DNA of 23,888 nt from the NCBI GenBank assembly GCA_910578605.1, contig CAJTQG010000045.1, positions 1 through 23,888 on the forward strand. The letters run 5' to 3'. The notes beneath the pieces were generated by a model that saw only the letters and a program-made list of their open reading frames with translations, had not been told where the DNA came from and made no database searches. The position numbers were made by a program, and so were the translations under genes. Of the stretch, positions 1 to 6,059 are shown one piece after another; the stretch's first letter is position 1; each line of letters opens with the position of its first letter. The stretch comes from an uncultured Lachnospiraceae bacterium (GTDB lineage Bacteria > Bacillota > Clostridia > Lachnospirales > Lachnospiraceae).

Positions 1-36
1 TTGCATTGTACTATAAAACCAAATGAAATACAAGTA

Positions 37-65
37 ATTTTATAATACCAGGGTCAAAAGGTCAA
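37..65 (-). promoter_or_regulatory. Candidate sigma-A promoter reading out of the left edge
   Basis: On the minus strand a TTGACC -35 (60-65) is followed after exactly 17 nt by TAAAAT (37-42). A second TTGACC overlaps the spacer, so GGTCAA occurs twice in tandem on the plus strand (52-57 and 60-65), which could also be a regulator site. Transcription would leave the window to the left, so its gene is not visible. This is a call from motif and spacing only. Confidence 0.45.
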
Positions 66-169
66 AGCTGCCCATGTTTACATAAAAGTAACGTTAACTC
101 CAGCTTGATTTATTGTATTTTTTGTTTCTTGTATTTTTTATATCTTCTTATCATTTTATATTTTTGTTT

Positions 170-766
170 TTAAATATTATTAGAATTATGCTCTGCATCT
201 ATGTACATATCCTTTCGTATTTTAGAACAAAATTCCTTTATTTCTGTTTTTCTGTCCTCTAATTCTTCCTTATACTCAACGGAACAAAGCCCTAGACTTC
301 CCATTGACAGAATTTCCATATGACCATAAAAATGCTCTATACTTTCTATAATTCTGTTACACTCCTTCATATTAGGACCTGTACGCAATGCAATAGAATA
401 TCCTTTTTTACCGCTGCTAATTGCAGCATGAGGTTCATGAGTATTACACCAGGGTGTGCATCGGTCGATAAATACTTTAAATTGACCAGGAACATCTGCC
501 CAATAGGATGGAGAAACCGAAATAATAATATTTGCCCATTCATATTCTCCAATTATTTTTATCACATCATCATTTTGTATACACTTTGCTGTTTTATGAC
601 AACTTCTGCATCCTTTGCAAAAATTGATATTATAATCATCAATACAAATACTTCTAATATGCTGCACTGCCATAGACTGCTCCTCCAAATAAAATTGAAC
701 CATTTTCATAATTTCTGCAGTTGCACCATTTCTTACAGGGCTACAATTCACTAACAATATATTCAT
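170..766 (-). CDS. Flavodoxin-family NAD(P)H-dependent oxidoreductase
   Basis: A 198-aa cytoplasmic protein with the flavodoxin-like fold of the NADPH-dependent FMN reductase superfamily. It opens with the typical first beta strand and phosphate loop (MNILLVNCSPVRNGAT), and the second FMN-binding loop is SPSYWADVPG near residues 85-94. Four cysteines, C50, C53, C56 and C62, are spaced C-x2-C-x2-C-x5-C. This matches the compact cluster motif of iron-sulfur flavoproteins, although many cluster-free relatives keep a similar set. It probably moves electrons from NAD(P)H through FMN to a small quinone, nitro or disulfide substrate; the substrate cannot be read from sequence. The ribosome binding site is poor, and the start overlaps the stop of a 12-codon mini-ORF (ATGA), so translation may be coupled. 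It is a single-gene unit, divergent from the Nudix gene. Confidence 0.85.
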   Translation of the reverse strand: MNILLVNCSPVRNGATAEIMKMVQFYLEEQSMAVQHIRSICIDDYNINFCKGCRSCHKTAKCIQNDDVIKIIGEYEWANIIISVSPSYWADVPGQFKVFIDRCTPWCNTHEPHAAISSGKKGYSIALRTGPNMKECNRIIESIEHFYGHMEILSMGSLGLCSVEYKEELEDRKTEIKEFCSKIRKDMYIDAEHNSNNI

Positions 767-865
767 GCTTTACACCAAGCCTTACATGAAAACCCACACA
801 TTTTCAATTGCTTTTATCCTCTCTTCTTTTTCTTTAATCGTTCACATATGCCAAAACTCTAAAAC

Positions 866-893
866 ATAATACAAAGTATAAAAAATCTGTGAA
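866..893 (-). promoter_or_regulatory. Candidate promoter of the flavodoxin-family gene
   Basis: Minus strand TTCACA (888-893), 16-nt spacer, TATTAT (866-871). The -35 overlaps a short GTGA-N2-TCAC dyad (889-898). The start site would be near 859, leaving a leader of about 92 nt. The rest of the 349-bp intergenic stretch 767-1115 holds the Nudix promoter and dyad listed separately; I see no gene of normal size in it. Confidence 0.45.
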
Positions 894-985
894 ATCACCT
901 GCTTTTTAGCATTTTCTGTTATTATAACAACCCTAACATTTGAATTGCAACAAATTTTTTTAGAACTCTATTTTTAAAACTAATA

Positions 986-1014
986 TTGACTTATCATAGA
1001 CATAAAAACAAAAT
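986..1014 (+). promoter_or_regulatory. Candidate promoter of the Nudix gene
   Basis: TTGACT (986-991), 17-nt spacer, CAAAAT (1009-1014). The -35 is good and the -10 only fair (4 of 6). Transcription would start near 1021, just before the perfect dyad at 1030-1050. Confidence 0.35.
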
Positions 1015-1029
1015 TTATTTTACTGCTCA

Positions 1030-1050
1030 TTAAGTTTATGGTAAACTTAA
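1030..1050. promoter_or_regulatory. Perfect 9-bp dyad, possible operator
   Basis: TTAAGTTTA and TAAACTTAA are separated by TGG, a perfect 9+3+9 inverted repeat, 65 bp before the Nudix start codon. A second imperfect pairing (AAGGTGA with TCACTTT, 1055-1077) follows. A compact symmetric AT-rich site in this position fits a repressor or MerR-type operator better than a terminator, because no T-run follows. No regulator gene is adjacent. Confidence 0.4.
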
Positions 1051-1115
1051 ATTTAAGGTGATGGCGAACTTCACTTTACAAAAGAATTTAGCAATAAAAA
1101 AACGGAGATTGAATC

Positions 1116-1604
1116 ATGCATTTTACATATTGTCCATATTGTGGAAATCAATTAATAAAAAAAGAAATTGGCGATGAGGGAATGATACCATACTGCAAAA
1201 GTTGTGAAATTCCTCTATGGGATATGTTTATAACAAGTATCATTGCTGCTGTTGTCAATGAAAATAATGAAATAGCACTGCTTCGGCAAAATTATGTTTC
1301 TAAAACAAAATATGTTTGTTTAGCAGGTATTATGAAAATCGGAGAGTCTGCTGAAGCTACTGTAATTCGGGAGGTACAAGAAGAAATTGGACTGCAGGTC
1401 CATGAACTTAAATTTATAAAAAGCTATCCATATGAAAAAAAAGAAATGCTAATGTTAGGCTACAAAGCAGTGGTCAAAAAACAAAATTTTGTCTTATCTA
1501 GTGAGGTAGATTCCGCAGAATGGGTAACATATGAAAATGCATTAGCACTATTGCGTGAAGGAAGTATTGGTTGGCAGCTTGTAAAAAGTGTTATTGAGGA
1601 ATAA
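1116..1604 (+). CDS. Nudix hydrolase with N-terminal zinc ribbon
   Basis: A 162-aa protein with two clear parts. Residues 1-30 form a zinc ribbon with C6-x2-C9 and C27-x2-C30. Residues 40-160 form a Nudix fold. The Nudix box is complete: G71-x5-E77-x7-R85-E86-V-Q-E89-E90-I-G92-L, with E86, E89 and E90 as the metal-binding glutamates. Family members hydrolyse nucleoside diphosphates linked to another group (X), such as NADH, ADP-ribose or nucleotide sugars, with magnesium. The ribbon-plus-Nudix order recalls NudC/NADH pyrophosphatase, but the protein is much shorter and I do not see the NudC SQPWPFPxS motif, so substrate is unassigned. The ribosome binding site is ACGGAGA. The phosphatase gene follows 125 bp downstream on the same strand. 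Confidence 0.9.
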   Translation: MHFTYCPYCGNQLIKKEIGDEGMIPYCKSCEIPLWDMFITSIIAAVVNENNEIALLRQNYVSKTKYVCLAGIMKIGESAEATVIREVQEEIGLQVHELKFIKSYPYEKKEMLMLGYKAVVKKQNFVLSSEVDSAEWVTYENALALLREGSIGWQLVKSVIEE

Positions 1605-1674
1605 AAATAGTATTTCATATGGAAAATGTAATAAGGGAACGCTCACTGGTTTATGAAAAATGATGCAGAACAAA

Positions 1675-1707
1675 CCGAGAAATCTTGAATAACAGCGAAT
1701 TTCTCGG
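1675..1707 (+). promoter_or_regulatory. Leader hairpin before the phosphatase gene
   Basis: CCGAGAAAT (1675-1683) and ATTTCTCGG (1699-1707) form a perfect 9-bp stem with a 15-nt loop. It ends 6 nt before the AAGGAGA ribosome binding site (1714-1720) of the phosphatase gene. No T-run follows, so it is not an intrinsic terminator. It may affect RNA stability or translation, or be a protein-binding dyad. Confidence 0.4.
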
Positions 1708-1729
1708 CATTATAAGGAGATATAAAATA

Positions 1730-2185
1730 ATGATTAAAATATTATTCGTCTGTCACGGCAATATCTGCCGCTCACCTATGGCAGAATTTGTTATGAAAGA
1801 TATTATTCAAAAAGAGGGAAAATCAGCACAATATTATGTGGCTTCTGCTGCCACCAGCTTTGAGGAAATCGGAAATCCGGTTCATCCAGGTACCAGAAAC
1901 AAACTGCGCCAAGTAGGAATATCTACAGAAGGCAAGTATGCTGTTCATTTAGAACGAACAGATTATCAAAAATATGATTTTCTCATTGGCATGGACAGTT
2001 GGAATATGAAAAATATTATGAGAATTATTGGCAGTGACCCTGATAACAAAGTTTATAAATTATTAGATTTTACCACTCATCCTGCTGATATAGATGATCC
2101 ATGGTATACCCATGACTTTGATACTACCTACAAGGAAGTATTAGAAGGCTGTCAGGCATTATGGGAGTATGTAAATCAATTATAA
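1730..2185 (+). CDS. Low-molecular-weight protein tyrosine phosphatase
   Basis: A 151-aa cytoplasmic phosphatase. The P-loop CHGNICRS (C8 to S15) is the family CX5R-S motif, with nucleophile C8 and phosphate-binding R14. The DPWY segment near the end supplies the general acid, D123. Length matches the family. The reaction is hydrolysis of phosphotyrosine, or possibly phosphoarginine, through a cysteinyl-phosphate intermediate; the loop residue after the first Gly is Asn, and I do not assign specificity from this. I chose the ATG at 1730 over an in-frame TTG at 1685, because AAGGAGA lies at the right distance and the protein then begins directly with the first beta strand. No tyrosine kinase or capsule gene is near. 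It converges with the acetyltransferase gene, with only 11 bp between stops. Confidence 0.93.
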   Translation: MIKILFVCHGNICRSPMAEFVMKDIIQKEGKSAQYYVASAATSFEEIGNPVHPGTRNKLRQVGISTEGKYAVHLERTDYQKYDFLIGMDSWNMKNIMRIIGSDPDNKVYKLLDFTTHPADIDDPWYTHDFDTTYKEVLEGCQALWEYVNQL

Positions 2186-2196
2186 ACATTTTAAAC

Positions 2197-2628
2197 TCAT
2201 AATTGTTTTGAAAGATGAATTTCACCATCTTCTTTATACCCAAGCTTATGATAAACTGATTGAGCAGTAAAATTATTTTTTCCTGTTAAAAGCTCAAATT
2301 TTTGCAGAGGATATTTTTTATTAACATAATCCTCTGCAAAACCTATCATAGCACTTGCATACCCTCTGTTCCTATATTCTTGTTTAACATATACCTCCGT
2401 AACTTCCATCATAAATTGAGTGTAACAAAATGATTTTTTTATTTGAACACAAATAAATCCTGCAAGCACGTCTTTTTCATCTGCCACAATTACAACTTCC
2501 CATTGATTGTTTACAAGGGAATCTCTTATTTTTTCTAGAGTTGTCTCACCTTTCCCATTAAATTCATCATTCAAAATCAATAATTGTTTTGCATCGTCCA
2601 CAGTTGCCAATCGTATTTTCATATCCAT
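2197..2628 (-). CDS. GNAT-family N-acetyltransferase
   Basis: A 143-aa single-domain protein of the Gcn5-related acetyltransferase fold. The N-terminal IRLATVDDA segment is the usual first strand and helix. Motif A is visible around residues 76-95 as VTEVYVKQEYRNRGYASAMI, with the R-N-R-G-Y-A pyrophosphate loop for acetyl-CoA. Motif B is NNFTAQSVYHKLGYK near the C-terminus. It would acetylate an amine on a small molecule or protein; the acceptor is unknown, though short stand-alone members of this type often resemble aminoglycoside or polyamine acetyltransferases. Two starts are possible (2628 and 2622); AGAGGA around 2640 favours the first. It appears to be the last gene of a small unit after a broken gene and a 41-codon ORF. 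Confidence 0.85.
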   Translation of the reverse strand: MDMKIRLATVDDAKQLLILNDEFNGKGETTLEKIRDSLVNNQWEVVIVADEKDVLAGFICVQIKKSFCYTQFMMEVTEVYVKQEYRNRGYASAMIGFAEDYVNKKYPLQKFELLTGKNNFTAQSVYHKLGYKEDGEIHLSKQL

Positions 2629-2657
2629 GTGTTTTGTCCTCTTTTCTGAAAAATAAT

Positions 2658-2790
2658 TTATTCCCTTATTTTATCAAAATCAACTGTCTTTGCTTTCATA
2701 GAAATTTTACCAACTTCAAAACCATATTTCATAAGTTCTTTTTTGTATTTTAATTTGCACATATTCCCATAAAACATTATATTTGCTCAT
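2658..2790 (-). pseudogene. Frameshifted, internally deleted small gene
   Basis: A good ribosome binding site (GAGGAGA) precedes an ATG at 2790 that opens with MSKYNVLWEYVQ. That frame then stops after 12 further codons. In another frame, starting at the same point, the sequence reads KYKKELMKYGFEVGKISMK and runs to a stop at 2658. From memory, these two pieces are the start and end of one small clostridial protein family of about 65 residues, whose middle part is missing here. A deletion of some 25-30 codons that also shifted the frame explains both. Neither frame alone looks functional. The decayed gene sits 30 bp before the acetyltransferase. The family name is not known to me. Confidence 0.65.
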
Positions 2791-2831
2791 TGATTATTCT
2801 CCTCTTTACTGTTCTAGCTGTTATTTGTCAG

Positions 2832-2957
2832 TTATAAGTAGCAAATAGGTAAATTTATACTTCCACCTAAAAAAACAATTATCAAGCTGCCTACACCATC
2901 CATAATAAATCCCCATGCGAATATAAATAACAAAACTTTCAAAAATTTTTTTAACAT
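2832..2957 (-). CDS. Predicted 41-aa membrane protein
   Basis: A short ORF starting MLKKFLKVLLFIFAWGFIMD. A basic N-terminus is followed by a hydrophobic stretch of about 15 residues, then a second hydrophobic segment (SLIIVFLGG) after a DGVG turn. It would be a one- or two-pass membrane miniprotein. GGAAAG lies about 8 nt before the ATG. The function is unknown and no family is recognised with certainty. It is followed on the same strand by the broken gene at 2790 and the acetyltransferase, so the three may once have formed an operon. Coding status rests on the ribosome binding site and the protein-like composition only. Confidence 0.5.
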   Translation of the reverse strand: MLKKFLKVLLFIFAWGFIMDGVGSLIIVFLGGSINLPICYL

Positions 2958-3017
2958 CTTATTTCTTTCCTTCTACGTAAACATAGGTTAATTTTTACAT
3001 AAATAAAATCTAAATTT

Positions 3018-3059
3018 AGTATGTAAGGTACATTAAATATCTTAAGTGCCTTACATACT
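3018..3059. repeat. 14-bp inverted repeat
   Basis: AGTATGTAAGGTAC (3018-3031) and GTGCCTTACATACT (3046-3059) pair over 14 bp with one G-T pair, around a 14-nt AT-only loop apart from one C. It lies between the end of rsgA and the 41-codon ORF. No clean T-run follows on either strand, so it is either a weak rsgA terminator or an operator near the start of the small-gene unit. Confidence 0.5.
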
Positions 3060-3170
3060 ATACCATGAAAAACATAGCCTTTCCACAAAACTTATGTCTC
3101 TTGATAAACCTTCTTTGACTTTTCATTCCCAAACACTAAGAAAGATACCATCCCAGAAATTTGTAAACTT

Positions 3171-4214
3171 CTATTTCCCCCTCTTATTTACCTTTCTTCC
3201 CCTATTTATTTTTGAGAGCTTCTTATGGTATTTTATCTTATCCTTCATATATGCCACTTTATCATCTGTATATCTAGCTTCCTTTTTCAGGCTGCAATAG
3301 CTATTCCAACGCTCCTGTGACAATTCACCTCCTGCAATCGCCTCTTTTACGGCGCAGCCTGGTTCTGTCATATGTTTACAATCCCTGAATTTACATCTAC
3401 CCAAATACTGCTCCACATCCCCAAATGCCTCTGACAACCCCTCTGACACATTCCACATTCCAAGCTCCCGCATACCAGGAGTATCGATAATCATTACTCC
3501 GTTATTTAGCATAATCAATTGTCGGTGGGTTGTGGTATGTCGACCTTTGCTGTCATTCTCACGAATACTATTTACGTTCATGATTTCCTCTCCCGCCAAT
3601 GCATTGACAAGACTTGATTTTCCAACTCCTGATGAACCAAGAAAAACAATTGTCCTTTCCGGCTTTAAGTAATCATTTAATTGCCAAAGACCTGCACCTG
3701 TTTTGGAACTAATCGCAAACACCTTTATCCCAGGTGCAATTCTTTCTGCCATTCTTATATAATCACCATAATCCTCCATCAAATCTGCTTTTGTAAACAC
3801 AATGACCGGAACGGCACCAGACTGCCATGCCAATGTCATATATCTTTCAAGACGCTTTTCATTAAAATCATGATTTAATGACTGCATGATAAACACATAA
3901 TCGAAATTGGCAGCAACAGCTTGCTCCCCTCTACCAGGTGTTGGGTCACGGCGGGAAAAAAATGTTTTTCTTGGCAATGTTGCAATGATTTGACTATCAC
4001 CAGTTGAAATATAATGAATTAAGACAAAATCTCCTGTTGTTGGAAATTCCTGAAACTCTACAAAATATTCCTTTGTCTTTAATTTAGCATATTGTTTTCC
4101 ATATTTGCAGACCACCTCATATCTTTCTTTGTGAACAGCCGTTACTCTGGCCGGAATACCCCCTCTGCTATCTTTTACCATATCTGGTGTAAAACCATAT
4201 TCTTTTAAATCCAT
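3171..4214 (-). CDS. rsgA: RsgA/YjeQ-type circularly permuted GTPase
   Basis: A 347-aa GTPase that checks the 30S ribosomal subunit during late maturation. Residues 20-80 are the OB-fold. The GTPase motifs appear in the permuted order that defines the family: TKAD (141-144), SSK (169-171), P-loop GSSGVGKSS (193-201), RHTTTHR (225-231), DTPG (244-247). The zinc finger follows with C274, C279, H281 and C287. A basic tail (KINRGRKVNKRGK) would contact rRNA. I start it at 4214: GGAG lies 9 nt upstream, whereas the ATG at 4229 has none. At about 350 aa with an LKEYGFTPDM-type start, it resembles the longer stand-alone paralogue rather than the roughly 290-aa copy usually found beside prkC and rpe, so a second copy may exist elsewhere in the genome. 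Confidence 0.92.
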   Translation of the reverse strand: MDLKEYGFTPDMVKDSRGGIPARVTAVHKERYEVVCKYGKQYAKLKTKEYFVEFQEFPTTGDFVLIHYISTGDSQIIATLPRKTFFSRRDPTPGRGEQAVAANFDYVFIMQSLNHDFNEKRLERYMTLAWQSGAVPVIVFTKADLMEDYGDYIRMAERIAPGIKVFAISSKTGAGLWQLNDYLKPERTIVFLGSSGVGKSSLVNALAGEEIMNVNSIRENDSKGRHTTTHRQLIMLNNGVMIIDTPGMRELGMWNVSEGLSEAFGDVEQYLGRCKFRDCKHMTEPGCAVKEAIAGGELSQERWNSYCSLKKEARYTDDKVAYMKDKIKYHKKLSKINRGRKVNKRGK

Positions 4215-4247
4215 GTATTCATTCTCCATTTACTATGCTTTTTTGTA

Positions 4248-4303
4248 TGTTGCATTGACTATACCACATTGCCTATGTTGCATTGTCTATGTCGCATTGT
4301 CCT
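4248..4303. repeat. Four tandem 14-bp repeats upstream of rsgA
   Basis: Four back-to-back degenerate units on the plus strand: TGTTGCATTGACTA (4248-4261), TACCACATTGCCTA (4262-4275), TGTTGCATTGTCTA (4276-4289) and TGTCGCATTGTCCT (4290-4303). Units 1 and 3 differ at one base; unit 2 is the most diverged. The array ends 33 bp before the rsgA start codon, so it lies in its leader or promoter. It is too short and spacerless for a CRISPR array. Confidence 0.75.
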
Positions 4304-4361
4304 CACTTCACTATCTTTTGATTTATTTCACTTAATTTGTATTTTTACTGAATTTTGGGTA

Positions 4362-4390
4362 CAAAAAAACACACCCTTAAAGTGTGCTAC
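4362..4390 (-). terminator. Possible intrinsic terminator, minus strand
   Basis: On the minus strand AGCACACT pairs with GGTGTGTT (G-U pairs included) around a short loop, followed by an unbroken run of seven Ts. It lies between the sensor-kinase operon and rsgA and would separate the two. The stem is short, so confidence is moderate. The remaining parts of 4304-4609 show no gene. Confidence 0.4.
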
Positions 4391-4609
4391 AATGAATCAT
4401 TATCGTATTCACAAAAGGTTTCTTAAAACGACACCACAACCAAAAAATTCCTTTCAGTCTGATGTCCATATTCAATTATAATTTTATTACCTCACAATAT
4501 ACAGTCATAATCACATTCTCCTTTCTTCATCTGCAAAACACAGTTTATTCTCGAATTAATATATCACCAAATTTTATTCATGTCAATTACTCTATCTTCT
4601 TTTTCCCAT

Positions 4610-4639
4610 ATAGTATCACAAGCTTGCTCGTGATACTAT
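4610..4639. repeat. Inverted repeat A, 10-bp perfect stem
   Basis: ATAGTATCAC (4610-4619) and GTGATACTAT (4630-4639) with a 10-nt loop AAGCTTGCTC. It shares its last base with the next palindrome. Together with the two repeats that follow, it looks like a compound intergenic element rather than a single terminator. Confidence 0.65.
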
Positions 4640-4675
4640 TTTACTTTATAGGAAAGTTCGTCCTATAAAGTAAAA
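4639..4675. repeat. Inverted repeat B, 15-bp perfect stem
   Basis: TTTTACTTTATAGGA (4639-4653) and TCCTATAAAGTAAAA (4661-4675) pair without mismatch around the 7-nt loop AAGTTCG. The stem is longer and more perfect than most intrinsic terminators. The A/T ends would give a T-tract-like tail in both directions. I have the impression of having met this palindrome in other Lachnospiraceae intergenic regions, but cannot verify this. Confidence 0.7.
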
Positions 4676-4688
4676 ATGCTATAAACAA

Positions 4689-4731
4689 AAGTACAAAATA
4701 CCACTCTTACCTACATGATAATTTTGTACTT
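4689..4731 (-). terminator. Inverted repeat C, likely terminator of the sensor-kinase operon
   Basis: AAGTACAAAAT (4689-4699) and ATTTTGTACTT (4721-4731) form a perfect 11-bp stem with a 21-nt loop, 17 bp after the kinase stop codon. On the minus strand the stem is followed by TTGTTTAT, a moderately T-rich tail. The large loop is unusual for a terminator. Confidence 0.5.
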
Positions 4732-4748
4732 GAAACCAATAAAATATT

Positions 4749-6059
4749 TTACATAGGCAGCACAATCGTAAACGCCATTCCTTCCTCCTCTACATTGGCA
4801 AATATCTCTCCGCCTGACTTATGCATAATCTCCCTGCATATATAAAGCCCTAACCCGCTGCCCTGTCTGCCGTTTGTGTTCTCCCCCCGATAAAAGCTGT
4901 CAAATAAATGGGCAAAATCATTTTGCGCCACAGATTGACCAGTGTTAAACACACGGATTAACTGGCAGTAATCCTCCTCATAGAAAGAGATTTCTATTCT
5001 CCGTCCATCTCCATATTTAAACGCATTTTCAAAAAGATTCTCAAATACTTCCAACAATCGATTAAAATCTCCCTGATACAATCTATCCTGAAAATCACCT
5101 ATCATTAACTCACAATGCATGCGTGAACACTGTTCCCCATACACGGAAATTATCTTTCTCATTAAATCCCCCAAATAATATTCTCCCTTCTCTACCTGAA
5201 TATGAATCAAGTCCTCCCCACTAGCCTTTACTATCTCACCCACATACTTTTCTATATTTTCTGCCTTTTCTCCAATTTGTCTGTAGGCCTGCATCTGTTT
5301 TTCTTTTGATGTATATAATCCCTCCTGAAGAGCTTTGCTATATAGTTTAATGGTGTTAATAGGTGTTTTAATATCATGAGACAGGGAAAATAACAGCAGC
5401 TTTTTCTCCTTTAACAATTCCAGCTCCCGCTTTCTAGTTACATAGAGCGCATCCTTCAACTGGTTAATGCCCCATAAAAATTTTCCTAAATATTGATTTT
5501 TCTCCGCTTTTACCTCTGTGTGCAAATTACCCTTTGACAAATCATAAGCCAAATCCTGCATACTGTGAAAGGGGGCTACCAGATGCCTTTTTAAATAAAA
5601 CATCATAACAAATGAAAAAAATACCATGATAAACAATACAAGCTCCACCCCAAGCAAAAGAAAATCATTTGTGAAATCCACCCTGTAATCAAACCGTACA
5701 TATTTTACTAGGCTGCCGTTTACATAGAGCGGCCTAACTGCACTGTTCATGCCATTTATTCCCCTATAAAATTTTTCTACCTTTTCTTTTTCTGTCTCCG
5801 CTCCATCCAAAAAATCAATATATTTAATATTTTTATATTGACTAATATCTAAATTGTTAAATAAATCCGTTTTATCATATAAGTTTCCCCCTATATTGTC
5901 CTCCTCCATTGTTGAAAGCTCTGACATGATGTGATTGATTTCTACTTTATAGTATTGTTCTGCGCTCTTATGATTGTTACCAATAAAAACATAAACCAAG
6001 AGGGCAAGCAGACAGTAAATTACCCCAAATAAAAGCATTACATAATTATACCTCTTCAT
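4749..6059 (-). CDS. HAMP-domain sensor histidine kinase
   Basis: A 436-aa membrane sensor kinase. TM1 is about residues 8-27 and TM2 about 133-156, enclosing an extracellular domain of about 105 residues without a recognised fold. HAMP is about 157-210. The HisKA segment SLSHDIKTP carries the phosphoacceptor H228. The HATPase domain shows the N-box around N341-N345, NTG (372-374) and the G2 box GSGLGL (400-405). It should autophosphorylate and pass phosphate to D52 of the regulator encoded just upstream; the genes overlap by 14 bp, implying translational coupling. The sensory loop is larger than in the loop-less BceS/intramembrane-sensing class, so direct ligand detection is possible. Signal unknown; the operon suggests an envelope-active peptide or antibiotic. 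Confidence 0.93.
   Translation of the reverse strand: MKRYNYVMLLFGVIYCLLALLVYVFIGNNHKSAEQYYKVEINHIMSELSTMEEDNIGGNLYDKTDLFNNLDISQYKNIKYIDFLDGAETEKEKVEKFYRGINGMNSAVRPLYVNGSLVKYVRFDYRVDFTNDFLLLGVELVLFIMVFFSFVMMFYLKRHLVAPFHSMQDLAYDLSKGNLHTEVKAEKNQYLGKFLWGINQLKDALYVTRKRELELLKEKKLLLFSLSHDIKTPINTIKLYSKALQEGLYTSKEKQMQAYRQIGEKAENIEKYVGEIVKASGEDLIHIQVEKGEYYLGDLMRKIISVYGEQCSRMHCELMIGDFQDRLYQGDFNRLLEVFENLFENAFKYGDGRRIEISFYEEDYCQLIRVFNTGQSVAQNDFAHLFDSFYRGENTNGRQGSGLGLYICREIMHKSGGEIFANVEEEGMAFTIVLPM

Noticed and set aside
3046..3300. Plus-strand open frame of 84 codons near the rsgA 3' end
   Set aside because: It starts inside the palindrome at 3018-3059, has no ribosome binding site, and overlaps the well-supported rsgA coding end in antisense.
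4248..4303. CRISPR array
   Set aside because: Units are 14 bp, degenerate and without spacers; no cas gene is in the window.
4269..4668. Two plus-strand open frames of about 70 codons in the rsgA/kinase gap
   Set aside because: No ribosome binding sites; they run through the 14-bp array and the palindrome cluster; composition looks like translated AT-rich spacer.
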